NCBI RefSeq assembly: GCF_015832195.1
Contig: NC_052018.1
Location: 57,783,666 to 57,847,665, forward strand
Reading direction: 5' to 3'
Source of the DNA: Motacilla alba alba
Taxonomy: Eukaryota > Chordata > Aves > Passeriformes > Motacillidae
Length of the DNA stretch: 64,000 bases
Both the position numbers and the translations under genes were made by a program. Within the stretch, counting starts at the first letter, position 1. Each line of letters starts with the position of its first letter. Shown here piece after piece: positions 34,620 through 48,300 of the stretch. The notes under the pieces were generated by a model. That model saw only the letters and a list, made by a program, of their open reading frames with translations. It made no database searches and was not told the origin of the DNA.

Positions 34620-34704
34620 CAAAGTCACCGACAATGCCAAGAATTCCTTGGCCTTTCTTAAGAGAGAAAACCCTCGGCTTCAGCCAACGCTTGCTATTAT
34701 TCAG
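34620..34704 (+). CDS. MTHFD1L: MTHFD1L exon 2: start of DHCH-like domain
   Basis: 85-nt exon completing an Arg codon and then reading KVTDNAKNSLAFLKRENPRL, ending PTLAIIQ. This is the beginning of the methylene-THF dehydrogenase/cyclohydrolase (FolD-like) domain; P-x-LAIIQ is the first beta strand. Acceptor TTACAG, donor GTAAAG. Confidence 0.92.
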
Positions 34705-37362
34705 GTAAAGTATGTCTGTGCATAGACATATGCACTAGCTGTGAGAGATCTCCTTTGGTATCATTACTTCTCTGAAACTTCAGAAGTACACCATGCAGAA
34801 AGTAATTTTAATCCTTTTTTTTCATAAAGAATATTGTCTGTCAATAGGATGAGGTAGCTCCACCAAATGGTAGATTGCCCTTCTTCAGGCCTGAAAAGGT
34901 CACAGCAAACTTCAGCCTGGGAAGGCTTCGCAAAGGAAAGGAACAGTTTTATGCCTTCTTCCTTTTGCCAACATAATCTACCTTGTTTTAACTATGGATC
35001 ACTTTTCCTCACACCTTGTCTAAGTTGATTACCTTAATAGTTGAATTAAAGTAGTGTTCTCAAACCTTTATTTAGCTTTAGTTTTTTGCAATCCTGATCA
35101 AAGTGCTAATGTTCCTGAAAATGTGGGCCTCCCTTCACTTCCCACCCCTGAAATAACAATGCCAGGATTAATGAAAGACCCTTTTGCTTCCTGTCAGCCA
35201 TGTTACCTTTGGGTAGCTACAGTTTATCAATGTCTTCCTGCTCTTCTGAGGAGAGGAAAACCACACTAAAAAGTCCCAGTCAGCTGAGAAGAGTCTGTGT
35301 GAAGTGTAAAGTGTCAGCATCCTGTAGAAGTAAGGCACCTTCTGATGTGAAGGAATCTTGCAGTAATTGAGAACCATTGTTTCACTAATGCTGTGAAGAG
35401 CTTTCCATCCACTCATCGTGCCATTTTTGATAGGCAATCAAAATCAGGGATGAGGATTGCTATCCCTGCAAAGCTGAAAGATATTCATCCTTAGATTTCT
35501 TAAAGTTTGAAAGCCACAAAACTAGGGATGTTTATCATTCAGAGAAGACCCAGAGCCATGCTGGCAAAAATGTGATTGTCTTGTTTCCTAGGATGGTGGT
35601 ATTGGTTTTGAGTGGGCACACACAGAAACTCTGACCAAGTAGGTTTTAAGTTTAAAACACAACTGTAGGTATTTTTAAAGTGCTGATAGGGAATTTAAGT
35701 AATGCAGCAACAAAAGGTCTTCTAGTGAGGATATCTGAACAGTCTCTCATCTCTCACCCTCCCTGATAATTGCATTTTCACAGAGCCCTCTAAGCTTAAT
35801 CCTTAAAGCTTAAGGATTGATAGGAAAGCAGTGACCTGTTTTTCCTCACTCCTGTTAGTCTCCATCCAGTTGCACCATGATCTGGACTAGGACTGGGATC
35901 TACTCCAGCCCGAGGGGTCTAAAGAGGCTTCCTTTCAACCGCATTTGTCTCCTGGGTCTGGTTTTCTGCATGGCCACATGCATGTTTTATGCTGGCACAA
36001 TGGAAAGGATGTCCTACTTGTCCCTGTTTACCTCACTTGGTCTGCCTCATGAGGTGGCTGTAGGAACCTGTGGCCTTCTGGGTAAAATTCACCCAAGCTC
36101 TGTTCTCCAGCTTTCCAGTCACTCTAGCTCTGGTATGGTTGTGAAGACTGAAGCAGAGCCCATTTTAAAAGTGTATTTGTTGGTGCAAAGAAAACTTGCT
36201 TAGATCTACAGGTGTTCTTGTCATGCACTGCTCTACCAGTAATGTGGGCAGAGCCTTACGATTTGTGCTGCTGCCCATGTGCCACATCTGCCCAGAGGAG
36301 CAGAGGGAGGGCAGGGCAGTTACCTCCTTTACTTGTGAGTAACAGCAGTTGGCATGACAGGGCACCACATCTTCTGCAGGACTGGGAATAAGGAGTTGCA
36401 GGCTGAACCTGCTGTGGAATGATTTTAGGACTCTCCTTTTCCTCTTGAGTCAACTGAATCTGAATCGATGCCAAAATTGATACCTGTGTTTCTTATTATC
36501 CATGTTGAACCTTGGCTGGAGCTGTGCAACAGCCAGAAGTGATTGGTAGGTGCTTCTTAATTTTTTTGATGCTGAAAACTAAAATAAACCATCAGGATTC
36601 TGCTTAACAGTGGAGCTGTTGCCCTGCAAAGTTCAGCAAAGCACCACTGGCTCCCCTGCACCTCCTGTCCTGCCCTTGCACTCTGCCAGCCCATGTGCTG
36701 AGCTCTGGCCTCACCTGTACTGCTCAGTGGGTTTTGAGAGGAACTGGTTTAGGGCAGGGGCTTTCTGCGCTCACACAAGGTAAGTGTTCACCTGCCAGTG
36801 CTGCAGCAGCAGCGACATTACAGGGGACAGTGTGGTACCACCTGTTGTTCCATCCCAGTTAAATTCCTTGAGCAGTCCTTGGGGGACAGTCCCACTTTTA
36901 CAGTCACAGGGGAACAGCTGCTGGGCTGTCTCCAGACCTGTCTCTTCTTCCTTGGCACAGTGTGAGCTCTGCACAGTGTTGTCAGTACAGCAGCTTCTGT
37001 GCTGCAACTCACCACCAGCTGCCACATTTGGGGAGTGGGAGGCTGGTAGTGCAGTGCCAGGAATGCTGGCAGTGCAGGGGGGGAGCTAGGGGATAGAGGG
37101 CAAGCCCTCCTTCACTAACAGGAGTTGTGCCACTCCGTGAAGCCTGTGCTTTTTAATGCTCTTTTTTTCACTGTCAGCAGTGTTGAACTATTTGGGATTA
37201 ACAGGGATGGCCTTCTACTTCTTTCTTAGAATTGTTTCTTATTAGTTTGAATACCTTTAGACATAGACATTGTCACTATGTTTCTTGCATAGACATGTGC
37301 ATTAGTGTACTCATTTCTAAAATGTATTATTTTAAAACTCTGTTACTGTTTTGTTCCCCAAG
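34705..37362 (+). other. MTHFD1L: MTHFD1L intron 2
   Basis: 2.7-kb intron, GTAAAG to CCCCAAG. The part from about 36600 to 37090 is richer in GC. No exon, repeat family or RNA gene was recognised. Confidence 0.78.
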
Positions 37363-37413
37363 GCACATAATGACCAGTTGATTCAAGAAGCAAACAAGAA
37401 CTTTGCCAAAGAG
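37363..37413 (+). CDS. MTHFD1L: MTHFD1L exon 3: degenerate catalytic segment
   Basis: 51-nt phase 0-0 exon reading AHNDQLIQEANKNFAKE. In active FolD/MTHFD1 enzymes this place carries the catalytic Tyr-x-x-x-Lys (LYINVK-type motif). Here the aligned residues are Ile and Asn, so both catalytic groups are gone. That agrees with MTHFD1L being monofunctional. Acceptor CCAAG, donor GTAAGC. Confidence 0.92.
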
Positions 37414-37490
37414 GTAAGCTTTAGCTGATACATATGTTAATGATCATGAGCTACTTGCCTTTGGTAATTCTAAGTCTTTTCTTTTAACAG

Positions 37491-37544
37491 ATTGGTCTGC
37501 GTGTTATTCACATCTGTCTTCCTGAAGGCAGCACCAAAGATGAG
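37491..37544 (+). CDS. MTHFD1L: MTHFD1L exon 4: DHCH-like domain
   Basis: 54-nt phase 0-0 exon after a 77-nt intron, reading IGLRVIHICLPEGSTKDE. It corresponds to the second strand region of the FolD fold (IG-x-x-x-x-HI-x-LP). Acceptor TTAACAG, donor GTAACT. Confidence 0.92.
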
Positions 37545-40036
37545 GTAACTGAAGTACTTAAAAGAACCTTCCTTTTTTATTTTTGTCATAAACTTCTATT
37601 TATTACTGACATTCTTTATTATTTTGACTGGCCTCCAGTAACTCAAATTAGGCTTAGGATTGCCTTGGTTTAAATAGCAAATATTATCCCCTTACTGGCA
37701 AGAGTGAAAAAAAGATTTAATGGACATGTCTGCTGTTACCTGGCAAGCTGGAGTAGAATCAAGAGTAATGTTTTGGTTTTGTGCTTGGTGTTTAACCCCA
37801 TACCAGCTCAGGTATCCTGTCTCCCACAGTTGTACCTGTACCTGAGGTATTGCCCAGATACCTGTCTGTACCTGATTATTGCCCAGATTATTCAGGGAAA
37901 TTAAAGATTACATGATTATATGGAGAAGGGAGGGAGGAAGGAGAGGAAGGTATTGAATTTGTCTGTTGATCTTTCAATGTTTCAATTATGTATTAAAAAA
38001 CAAACATCCCCCCCAAATCATTAGAGGCCTGAATTCTTTACCTTGTTGATGGTGCAGCACTTAATATCAATTATGTTTTAAATATAGAAAACCATGTGAA
38101 AGTTAAACCAGTGAAGGAATGTATAGTAGAAGATGACACTGTTATCAGCTGGCCTCCTTGTGCTTGGCAAGTTTGATAATCCTGCAGGCTTGTGAGTTCT
38201 GTGTACTCTTTTGTTTTTTGGTACACTTTGTTCTTAAAATGTTACTGCCTTGCAGTGTAATCTCAAGAACTGCTTCCAGATACATTGAAATGAATTTACT
38301 GTGAAGTTTTGTAGATTATGGGTAGTCAGCTACCCAGTGAAGAAGAGTGGGCTTTTGAAATGAACAACAAATACACTCTGTTGTTGGTAAATGCATTTTA
38401 TCTGTTGAGTAACACAGCAGGAAATAGGTAAAATACAGTGGCTATGCAGCAGTAGTTGCAGTTAGTTTGAAGTCGTACCTTAGAAGTGGTTTAGCTGTGT
38501 ATTTAAAGAGAAAACGGGGGTATTTCTGTTATTTAAAGGAAGTTACTTCCAATGAAATTCATCATGTTTTGCTTACTGTCTTGCTTACTCACTATGACAG
38601 GTTTTTTTCATCTACTAAAATCCACATCTCAGTTGTGTTCCCTGGTGTGGGAAGGTGGGAGGGATTTCAATACCATGCACATTTGGGTTTTGCCATAACT
38701 TCCTGTGTACAATAAAGGCAAGTTAAATACTGTACTACTTTATCCTGCATGAGTTATAAGCAATTTAAATACTGTGATGATGGAAAGCTGAATTAAAGTA
38801 AGATGCAATTAAAATGGAAAACTGAATTACTTTACCAGGAGGCAGAAATACAGCTTGAAGTTTTAATTGCTCTGTAGGCCCTCAGCATTTTGTAGCATAT
38901 CAAAGGGTTTTTTAAAAGGAAAATGCAGATGTTTCCATATTCATATACCTTTATCCTTTCTAGTGCAATGTATATACCAGTCCTGTTGCTGTCAAGTGCC
39001 ATAGAACCTTGAGAGTGTGTTCTCTTGGTTCAGAGTTGCAGCTAATCTAACTCCTGCCTAATTCCCCTAGTTTAATGTTGATTGCATATCAAGTGTTTGG
39101 ATAATAGAGTTCACAATTACAATGAATATTTTACAAGAAAAGCCTTTTAAAAAGGCATGGTATTAGTTAAGGGAAAAAAAAACTACTTATAATCCTTTTC
39201 TGTTGGATGTTAATCCAATTCTATTGTAAAGCTTTGTGATGCTTGTGCACTGGTTTTATATATAAGATGGGAAGACATGCTTGCATGACATTTCTCACCT
39301 AAAAAAACATGTTTGACCTGTTTTGTTCCTTTGTATTCTTTCTGGCCACAGCAGAATAGCATGAATCAGCATTATATTTTAGAGAGGAAGGAATCAAGGG
39401 TAGGTAGTACTGTCTCAGATGTCAGATATGACCAATTATAAACCACTTGAACTTGCATCTGGTTCAGTACTTGAACTTCATAAACTTCCCTGCGGTGCCT
39501 TTTCAACGTAACAGTTCTTCACAAGGCAATTGCCAGCTCTTAGGATCAGGGTGTTTTGAGAAGGACAATTGGTAACCATATATGCTGGTTTAATAAAATG
39601 AGTTTTTTTCCTTGTATAATTGTTCTTTCAAGTGTTACACTTTTTGTCCCTCTGTTGTGATGTGATCTGGTCCTGGTTTGGACTATGTATTAACTCAGGC
39701 GTCCTGCTCCTAAAAGCATCTTCCAAAGCCATTACGGTGACAGGCTTTTGCTGAGGTTTGGAGTGCTGAAACACGAACTGCTTTTGGCAGCATAATGTCA
39801 CATAATATGTGTTTACTTTGCAAGATGTTTAGAATAGAGTCAGGGTGGCTTAATTTGGTAAGCCCCTGATAATAAACTGAGTGGAGCTTTTTCGTTTAGA
39901 ATTTACAGTAATAAGCAAGGGAAGACAAGGCGGTCATAAAGTAATTGAAAAAAAAATACAGGTTTTACCTCATTCTAATCAGATTCTCATTTTATCTGTT
40001 GTTCTGATCTTTAATATTTTTTTATTAACTTCCTAG
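37545..40036 (+). other. MTHFD1L: MTHFD1L intron 4
   Basis: 2.5-kb AT-rich intron, GTAACT to TTCCTAG. Two imperfect copies of a roughly 30-nt unit lie at about 37833-37890 (each with TGTACCTGA and ATTGCCCAGAT). Nothing else was seen. Confidence 0.78.
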
Positions 40037-40161
40037 ATTGTCAGTGAAATCTTGAGGCTCAATGAGGATCCTAACGTGCAGGGCCTTGCTCTTGACCTCC
40101 CAGAAAGCTTATATAGCAGTAAGGTATTAAATGCTGTGAAACCAGAGAAGGATGTGGATGG
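40037..40161 (+). CDS. MTHFD1L: MTHFD1L exon 5: DHCH-like domain
   Basis: 125-nt exon reading IVSEILRLNEDPNVQGLALD, then SKVLNAVKPEKDVDG. LNED-x-x-V-x-G and KPEKDVDG are the most conserved folate-site motifs of the FolD family and are retained here even though catalysis is lost. Acceptor TTCCTAG, donor GTAAGT. Confidence 0.95.
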
Positions 40162-41245
40162 GTAAGTGGAGCACTGAGAAATAATATTAGCAGGCGCAAG
40201 CCTGATGGCTCTGTAAAATCAGTTTTCTCCTCTGCTTTTCATTAATGGATTCCCTAGTCAATGTGTCTAGCTGTGCTATTGAGCAATGATAAAAGATGCC
40301 TCTGAATCAATGAGAAGTCTTTTGCTGAAGTAGTTTTGGTCATTATATTTTTATTCTTTAGATAATGTATATTCAGGGCATAGTCCTTTCAAAGAAATAA
40401 AAAATGAAGTCTTGATTTACTGGTGATACTTAAGATATTTCAGCACTTTAGTAATACAAGTGGTAGGCACAAAGTACTGATTTTTCACAAGAAGGATTGA
40501 TGGGAAAATTGCAGAGAGGTTTTAACTTCCTTACAGCACTCTCTTGTGGTGAGATAGTAAGCTATAATAGTTTGGACCCATTAGCGCAGATTTCCAGTCA
40601 GTGTTGAGTTGTACTGCTCTCTGAAGAGACCATTGGTGTAATTTAGGTTTGTGAGCTATCGTTTTGCTGCTCTTGTAGCCTTCCTGCTCTTAGCTGCAGG
40701 CTATTACCATTTTTTTATCCCACTCTCTCTTTTTTTTTTTTTTCATGTCAGGAAAAATATCTAAAAATCCTTGAAAAACCTTTCCATTATGTGGAGTACA
40801 GGAGATTGTCAGTGAATGGAAAATTTGGAGCATCCTTCTGTATGAGAGAGAATGGAGTGCAGTATGGGAACACCTGGGTTGCCCCCTCCTAAGCCAGCTT
40901 GGCTCTGGCAGCGCTGGTCTGGTCTCACTGCAGCCACTGAAGTGTTTGGGCCCAATGTGCTGTGGTTAGCCCATGGTGACAAGTAAAGAGCTGCATGTGT
41001 ATCCTGGGATTGTGGTACTCATTCTAACTCAGATCCCTTTCCTGGCCTCTCTTGAGGCTCAGTGTTTGTCTAACTGAGGTGTGGGATGATACAAATTAGC
41101 TGCAGTACATGACTATCAAAGGATTTGCTTTTGTGAGAGATGTTTGCTCTTGGGATTTAGCTCTTAGTCATGTTACAAGCATTGCTGGGGATTTATGTTA
41201 TACAAACTCTTTTTTTTGTTAAATTGCCATATTTTTCCACTGCAG
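40162..41245 (+). other. MTHFD1L: MTHFD1L intron 5
   Basis: 1.1-kb intron, GTAAGT to ACTGCAG, with a T-run near 40728-40743. No other feature recognised. Confidence 0.78.
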
Positions 41246-41346
41246 ATTATCCAGTGTAAACCTAGGACGTTTGGTACATGGTGATGTCTGTGACTGTCTA
41301 GTTCCTCCTACAGTGTGTGCTGTGATGGAGCTTCTTGAAGATATAG
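41246..41346 (+). CDS. MTHFD1L: MTHFD1L exon 6: DHCH-like domain
   Basis: 101-nt exon completing Gly and then reading LSSVNLGRLVHGDVCDCLVP, ending AVMELLEDI plus one base. It matches the N-x-G-x-L-x-x-G and P-x-T region just before the Rossmann segment. Four Cys in this exon (CDC, VCA and one more) are more than I would expect, of unknown meaning. Confidence 0.93.
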
Positions 41347-42242
41347 GTGAGCCCTTCTATCTTAATCATTACATTAATTTTAGCCTGTTTTACTCAGTTT
41401 TAATCCTGACTGGGAGCCAAATATAATCTGACCTTGTTCTGTTTTCTATTTTGTGTTGCTTTCCCACCTGACATGTATTTGTCTCCTGCTAGTGAGGAGG
41501 AGTCATCCTGCTCAGTGACATCTGAATGCTGTGTTTGTAGAAACAGGTCTCAGGCCTACATATTTTGGGTATTAGGCAGGGGTTAGATGCCATCAGCAGG
41601 TTTAATTTCACTGAAGGCACTCAAGACATGTTAGTCTTCCAAACAGAGAATACAGGCATCACTTGGGGATTTCACTTGATTGTTCTGGTTACTGTGATGA
41701 GTTGGAGAAACCCAGGTTTGCCTGTAAATTGCTGCTGAGCAAATCCTTTGGTTTGGATTGTGCTGTGTCAGTGCTGACACTGAAATGGCAGATTTAAACA
41801 AGCAGGTTTACTGTGTGTGAAGACACTGTTGGTTTAAGGCAGTGTGTCAGAAGCTGTCTCTCTTACAGTGATTCATGATTGTTGAAGCGAGGATTTGTGT
41901 AGCAGAACTGTAAACAGGAGGTTAAATGTGCTTAGTAACAAACATGAATGAAAGGATTTGTGCAAAATACCAGAAAGCCAGAAGAACAGTATTTGCCTAC
42001 TAGAATTTAGAGAGTCACCAGGACACTCCTTAAGACCTGTGGCTGCTGTCACTGCACGGGCTCCAGAAGTGCCAGCTGTGCTGCACAGCTGCTGTGGTTG
42101 TGCAGGCACAGGGCACTGTCCTCTTCTGAGCCCCTCTGCAGCCCCTTCTGCAGCCATGGGTGGCCTGGGGGAGCTCCGTGCAGCTGCTGGTGCTGGTGCC
42201 CTGTGCTGGGGGTGGCTGAGTGACTTGCCTTGTGTCACACAG
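41347..42242 (+). other. MTHFD1L: MTHFD1L intron 6
   Basis: 896-nt intron, GTGAGC to CACACAG. Its last 200 nt are GC-rich (from about 42040). Nothing else recognised. Confidence 0.78.
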
Positions 42243-42367
42243 GTGGGAAGAAGGTGCTGCTGGTGGGAGCGCGCAGGGCAGAGGGTGCTGCCCTGCAGAG
42301 CGTGTTGCAGCGCCAGGGAGCCGCCGTGCTCAGCTGCCACTGGAAAGCCCCACAGCTGCAGAGTGAG
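42243..42367 (+). CDS. MTHFD1L: MTHFD1L exon 7: Rossmann-like segment
   Basis: 125-nt GC-rich exon reading GGKKVLLVGARRAEGAALQS, then VLQRQGAAVLSCHWKAPQLQ. In active dehydrogenases the aligned motif is VVGRS-x-x-VG-x-P, which binds NADP. Here GRS is replaced by GAR and the V-G-x-P by E-G-A-A, consistent with loss of cofactor use. Phase closes to 0 at its end. Acceptor CACACAG, donor GTGAGT. Confidence 0.93.
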
Positions 42368-45300
42368 GTGAGTGCTCTTCCGTCTGCCTGGGCTCATCCT
42401 GCATCCTCACTATCTGCCCATCCCTGTAAGCTGTACACCTGACAATCCTGCCCTTAGCTGCCGTTCCCAAGAGGGAGACTCCTTGTTGCAGTCACAGGTG
42501 GCACTGGGGTTGCTGGTAGCCAGTGTGGGTCAGGGTCTTTTCTCCTTCCTGCTTGCTCAGAAACAGTGCAAACACTGGCCTCTACCAGATTATTACGTGT
42601 AACAGCAGCTCCTAACTAACTTCATTATTTTCTACCAAGGGCTGTGAGAGAAGGAATCCAACGAACAAATATTTTAGCTCTCCCTTTTGCTTTGTCTCTG
42701 TGCAAGAGAAATGCCCTCTTTTTTTCTTGTCCTGTGGTACTGTCATCTGCATGAAGTTGCTTCCATTGGATTTGTGTCCTAAAGGTTTGCAAGTGTTGCT
42801 GCTCTTGGGACAAAGAAATCCCCAATCTTTATCTTTGAAGAGAACTGTAAAAGAATTCAAAGAAATTCAGGAGCCTCAAACCGAAGGATTAGCACGGTCT
42901 CCCTGGCTGCTTTTTGCAGAGCTTTTAGACACAACTTAGAAGTTGGTACGACTTCCTTTGAAAATTAACAGTTTGTTCCTTAGTCCCAAATTTCACAGAA
43001 TACTCCAGCTGGGGTTGCGTTGTCGTGGGGGCATGTGCAGCAGGGTCCAGGCTGGGTGGTGAGGTGCTGGGGACAGCTCTTGTGTTGGACAGCCCGTGCC
43101 ACAGGGTGGCAGCCAAGGCCAAACGATGGCGTCCGACCTCCGGGCTGTGGAGGCGCAGACAGGAGGAGGAAACAAATTCGAGCAGCTGTGATAGAAAGTT
43201 CTCTGGCAAACCCGTGTTTTCACAGCTGTGGATGTTTTTGTCAGGCTTGTCTCAGCTCTGGGCTTTTAAGTGACTGACAGCACTTAGGAAACATATGGCT
43301 CTCTGGGAGATGGAGTGCTGTGAACTTGATCCTTGCCATGTCTCATTCTTCAGCTATTTCTCATTGCTTGGGGTTGTGCTAGAGGACTGCTCTGGGCTGG
43401 ATGGGGTGGGTGACAGGGTGGCCAGAGGTGTATCCACTGGTTGACAGCAAAAAATCTGGATTGGGCCCAGAGCTGCTTGTGCAGTGCTGTCAATAGCTGG
43501 AGAGAATTCTGTTTCCTTCCATCCAGATGCTTTCCCATAATCATGCTTTGCTTTTTGGCATTCCCCATAGCTTACCTCTTGGAGCAAGCCACTGATGGGA
43601 AACAGAATGGGAAGCCTAAGTTTGAGGCTTTGTGCACTTCAGTCTTCCCAGGTTCATTTTAACTTTTGGCAGTAAAAGAGTTTGTATTTCGCCTGTGGGA
43701 CTAATCAGCCGAGCCCAGGCGAAGCCTACCTTCCTCTTCCTCACCTGTGAGCCTGGAGCAGCATGTCACCAGTAATCCCAGAGCTGTGCTGAACCTGTCT
43801 GGATGTCACCCTGATAGTTAACTCTAGTTCCTTGATAAAATCTAATGCATGCAAGGAAAACTATCCTGTTTCATATTCCCAGAAGCTGGAGAGTCAGAAA
43901 CCGAGCACAAGTTTCTAACCAAACAATGAAGTACTGTGGCAACCTGTATTTGAATGACAATGTTGTTAGATAACATGATTATAGAATTTATATTCTTCTG
44001 CTTGTTTAAAATGCTGATTATGAAAAACAGCTTTAGTGTTCTCCAGGTTTCTTCTCTTGATTTTTTTTGTTGTTATTTGAATTTCAAGTAAGAAAATGTA
44101 TTAGTTGATGTTAAAGTTTTTCCAAGACTTGAAAGAATCAATTCATGTTTTGTTTTTCCTGCACAATACACTTACTTTTCCTTTCTCTGAATAGAACACC
44201 TCTGTGGTGGCAGTTTGTGTGCTGTTGTTTGGAAGTATAACCTGTGGTAGCATAATAACCTCACTTAGGAAGCGAGGGATAAACTTAAGAAGAGTATGAT
44301 TTTTTCACTGAGATGCATTTGTTTTGCAATATATACCAGGAAAGGACAATTTTATCTTAAGGGTAGGGGAATGTTATTTGTTGTAATCCATTGGCCAGGC
44401 CTTTTTGCTTGAAGCACTAACCCTGACCTTAACCATGTAATGCCTTTCTTAAGTGGTTACTGCATTACCTTAGACTAGCTCTGCTGATTTGTTCTTCTTC
44501 TTAAAAAGGACACCATAACAACAAGTGTTTCCTTTAGAAATTCTTTTCATTTAAATGAGTTACACAACACTAAGTTTGTAGGTTTTTTGGATGAGATTTT
44601 GTATTGCTATGGACTTGTTATTGCTTTTTTCACTTGTGCACTTTTGCAAAAATATTTTGAAAATGATCAAGAGAAAGTATGTTTTAATCCACCTTAGGAA
44701 AAATTTTAAAATATGAGGTAGCTCTCCTAGCAAACAGCATAATGCCATCTACCATCAGACTTAATGTGCTCCTTTAAAGCAAGACTGTTTTGTCTTATGG
44801 CAGGAAAAAGAAATAAGATAAAAAATGGTGCATTTTCATTTCATTGCTTTGATCTGAAATAATGGACACAGTCTCAATGTTCTTTTCCCTCCCCACTTCA
44901 TGTTTTGTTAAGTTGAGCAGGTTATTAATATTTCTTTTTGTTCCATTTTGGGTTTGCCTGCCTTAAGTTCTCACAGCACAGCTGAGCCATGTCCTTCAGA
45001 ACTGTTGAGCTTCCTGGTTTTTCTAATAGTTCACAAATGCAAGAAGCATTTTAGAAGGTTCTGGCACATCTGTGCAAGGTTGTCATGAAGAAACATTGTT
45101 CTGTTTGCATTGATAGGTTCAATGTAAAAGAAGTTACAAAGTGAGAGATAAAGACACAAGCATCTTAGAGAAAATACTTCAGATGTTATCATTCTGTTAA
45201 GCTTTGTGTAGATAGCTCTTCAAAGCACATTCACTGCATTGTGCCTGAAGTATGACCTAGTGACATACCTTTAGGGACATGTCCCCTGTAATTTTAAAAT

Positions 45301-48300
45301 AGGACTCCCCAAAAGTCAGTTCAGTATTACATGTGAAGAATAGGAGCTATGTCTTTAATCCTTTTTAATGTCAGAATTATGCTTTCTAGTTTGAAAGGAG
45401 GTCATCAAGTAGATTCATATTGAAAAAAAATTGATTATTTTCTTGCCAAAACATGGGTAATACTTAGTACCTGTAAGAAAACAGAATTTTGTTTCAGTCA
45501 TCTAAATTCAGTCAGTCATTTTTTCAGCCTGTCATCTCTAATGTTGTCCATGTGTGAGCCACATCATGCCCGTTTTAAGAGAGCTGCTATCGTACAATTT
45601 TATTGGAAAAGAAGTGAGCACTGGTCTGTCTAGGTATAATAAGGAATAGAAAAGTTGTTTGCAAAAGCGAGTTTAAGAAGTATGAGAGTGGATCAGCTGG
45701 AGTCCTGATTGGGAGTTTCCTTTTCAGGTTGAAAAAGAACTTACTTTGGCCACAATATGCTTTTCCTTAAAGTCAACACTTGAGCTTCAACCTCTTAGAC
45801 ATCTCTGAGCTATTTGCTCTCCTAGTTTTGCTTTCTTGCTAAGACCAAGACTCTTGTTACGGACAGAAAAACACATTTTGTAGTGTAAGCATGAAGGAAC
45901 AGGAGACCAGGCACACGGATCCCATGAGAAAAGAAGAGAGGGAAGCTGCATGAGTGTTTCTAATGCTGATGATGATGACGACAAAGTATTTCCACTTCAA
46001 CATCTTATGCACATCATCTCTGTTCCTTCCAATTTTGAAGTGTGTCGCCTGTCTGTAAGCTAGAGGAGCAGTTGCTAAAGTGTGGATCGTAGTGGCAGGC
46101 TTGAGCCCACAGCAGAGGTGTGGGCTTGATTGTCATGTGCACTGCGTAGGGCAAGTGCATTCAGGGTGCTGTGGCAGGGAAAGCTGGAAGAAACCGTGTA
46201 ATTAGTACATGCCTTGGTGAAAAAAGTACCTGAAACTAGTCACTGACTTAAAAAAATGTCAAGATTTCAGAAAGTAATTAGAATTGCTGTACTAAAGTGG
46301 AACCTGATCTGTAAACTGCTGTGCAAAGAGACTTTTTTCATAAAGAGAGTTGTGAAAAAAGCTTTAATCAGATTCCTATTCCTCATTGCATCTCTTCAAT
46401 TTTATGTGGCCTAGCTTCATACCCTGGGCTCCAAGGGGTTACATTTCAGTTTTTAATTTTAATTTTTATTTTGTTTGATCATGCATTTAAAGATGGTTTT
46501 TGTAGCAGTCCATTTTAACTATGGGAAAATGAAAATTTTATGCAGACTTCACAGCAAAATGGAGTTTCAGTGATCTGTAATACACAGCTACTTTGTGCCA
46601 TTATCATTTAATACTTGGCTGAAAAGTCTGTATTGTTGTTTTAACATTTGCTGTTCTGTCTTGGGAATGGGTGGTGCTTCTTAATCTGCTTCAATTTAAA
46701 TCTTGGTGGAGGGGATCATATTTTGTTATGAGGTAAGGTTGCAGATTATTTATTGGCACAGCTCTTCCCAACTGAAAAAATATTTACCAGTGAGGAGGCA
46801 GGATACTACTGGACTATTGGCTTACTTTGTCTCCAGCCAGTTGCCTAGTACATTAGGGAGGGTTTGGCCTGCTGCTTGTCATTCCTTCCTCTAGCCAGCC
46901 TGGTGGAATGGAGCCTGGCTGTCCAGGAAGCATGAGGCAGGCAGCCACATGTTCTCCCCCATGGGTATCTCCTTGACCTTCTGGCTATGGCTGCCTATAA
47001 CATCTGGTTCCTGTCAGATGTGTCCTCTGTGTCCTCTGTCCAGGGACTGTGGTACATTTGCTAATTGTGATTATTTCATAGGACTTTTCCATCTCTCATA
47101 TCTGTGATTGGTTTCTGATGTAGGAGTTGACCCTGAACACACGTGCCAAGCCTTGCTTCTTGCTTTAGTGATTAAACAGGCAGTCAAAAGGGTAGATTAG
47201 GGCAAGAGAGAAAAATCTAAAAGCAAAGGAGGCATGGGCACAACTTCTTGCAAGTGAAACTAAAATTCCCTGATGGAGATTACATAGATCTCTTCCAAGG
47301 ATAACCAAAATTCTGTACACGAGTATTTTGCTTTCCCAGTTGGACTTGCTTTCCCAGTTTCTGGATATGCATTTTAAAAATACTCACAGGGGAAAAAAAT
47401 CTCTAATATTTTTGTGATATATATTTTTTATTGTATTAGATATATTTTATTCCTCTGCAAGAACTTTTTCAATAGTTGCACATAAAATATTGTTTTCTTT
47501 GTGAAATAAGGGAAACGAAATCATACTGGGGCAGGCTCTGAGAAATCAGTGTGTCTTGAACCTGTGGTACAACTCTTTGCTGATATGTGATGCAACTTTT
47601 TTTATGGAGGGGGTGGGGCAGGGCAATGAGATGAAAGGTCCAGCTGGTTTTCTGCTAAAATTTATGGGTATGTGTGATGTTAGCTATCCGAACCACTGTT
47701 AATGTTGGCTACAAAAATAATTGTGTTCAGCTGTTAAGAACATTTTTCAACATTAGGGTCGGTAGTCATAGAGATGAATATTTGGTTCCATCAGTTGTTT
47801 TCTGACATTACAGTTACATTGAATCAATTCTGTCATAAGCATGTTGGCTGAACATTCATCAGAATTATTACTTGTTGCATACAGCCCTCAACTTGTTCAT
47901 CAACTCATGATGCTAAACGGTGTGCAAAGCTCTTAGTCCTTGTCCCAGAGGCTTTGCATGGAAAGGCATCTTGACTTACAGCATATGATTTATAACTGCT
48001 AGAATATAAATTATTTTTTTCTTTGCAAAAAAAAAGGCTGTGATCATGTAACTGAGAAAAATCACTTTTTTTTCTCTGTGTTGATGCTGATTGTTACAAC
48101 AGAGATTTCCTTCTTTTGCAGGGCAAAGTGTGCCTTCAGCATGGTATTCTTGGTACATGAGGCATTGCAGCATCTTTTTATCCAGATTTCCTTGCAGATT
48201 TCCCAGTATCATTTGATCTGACACATGCATTATGAATTATGTGTCCTTCTAGGAGTGGCATGTAAGCTGATATTTGCACCAGACTCAGGAGTGTGACCAG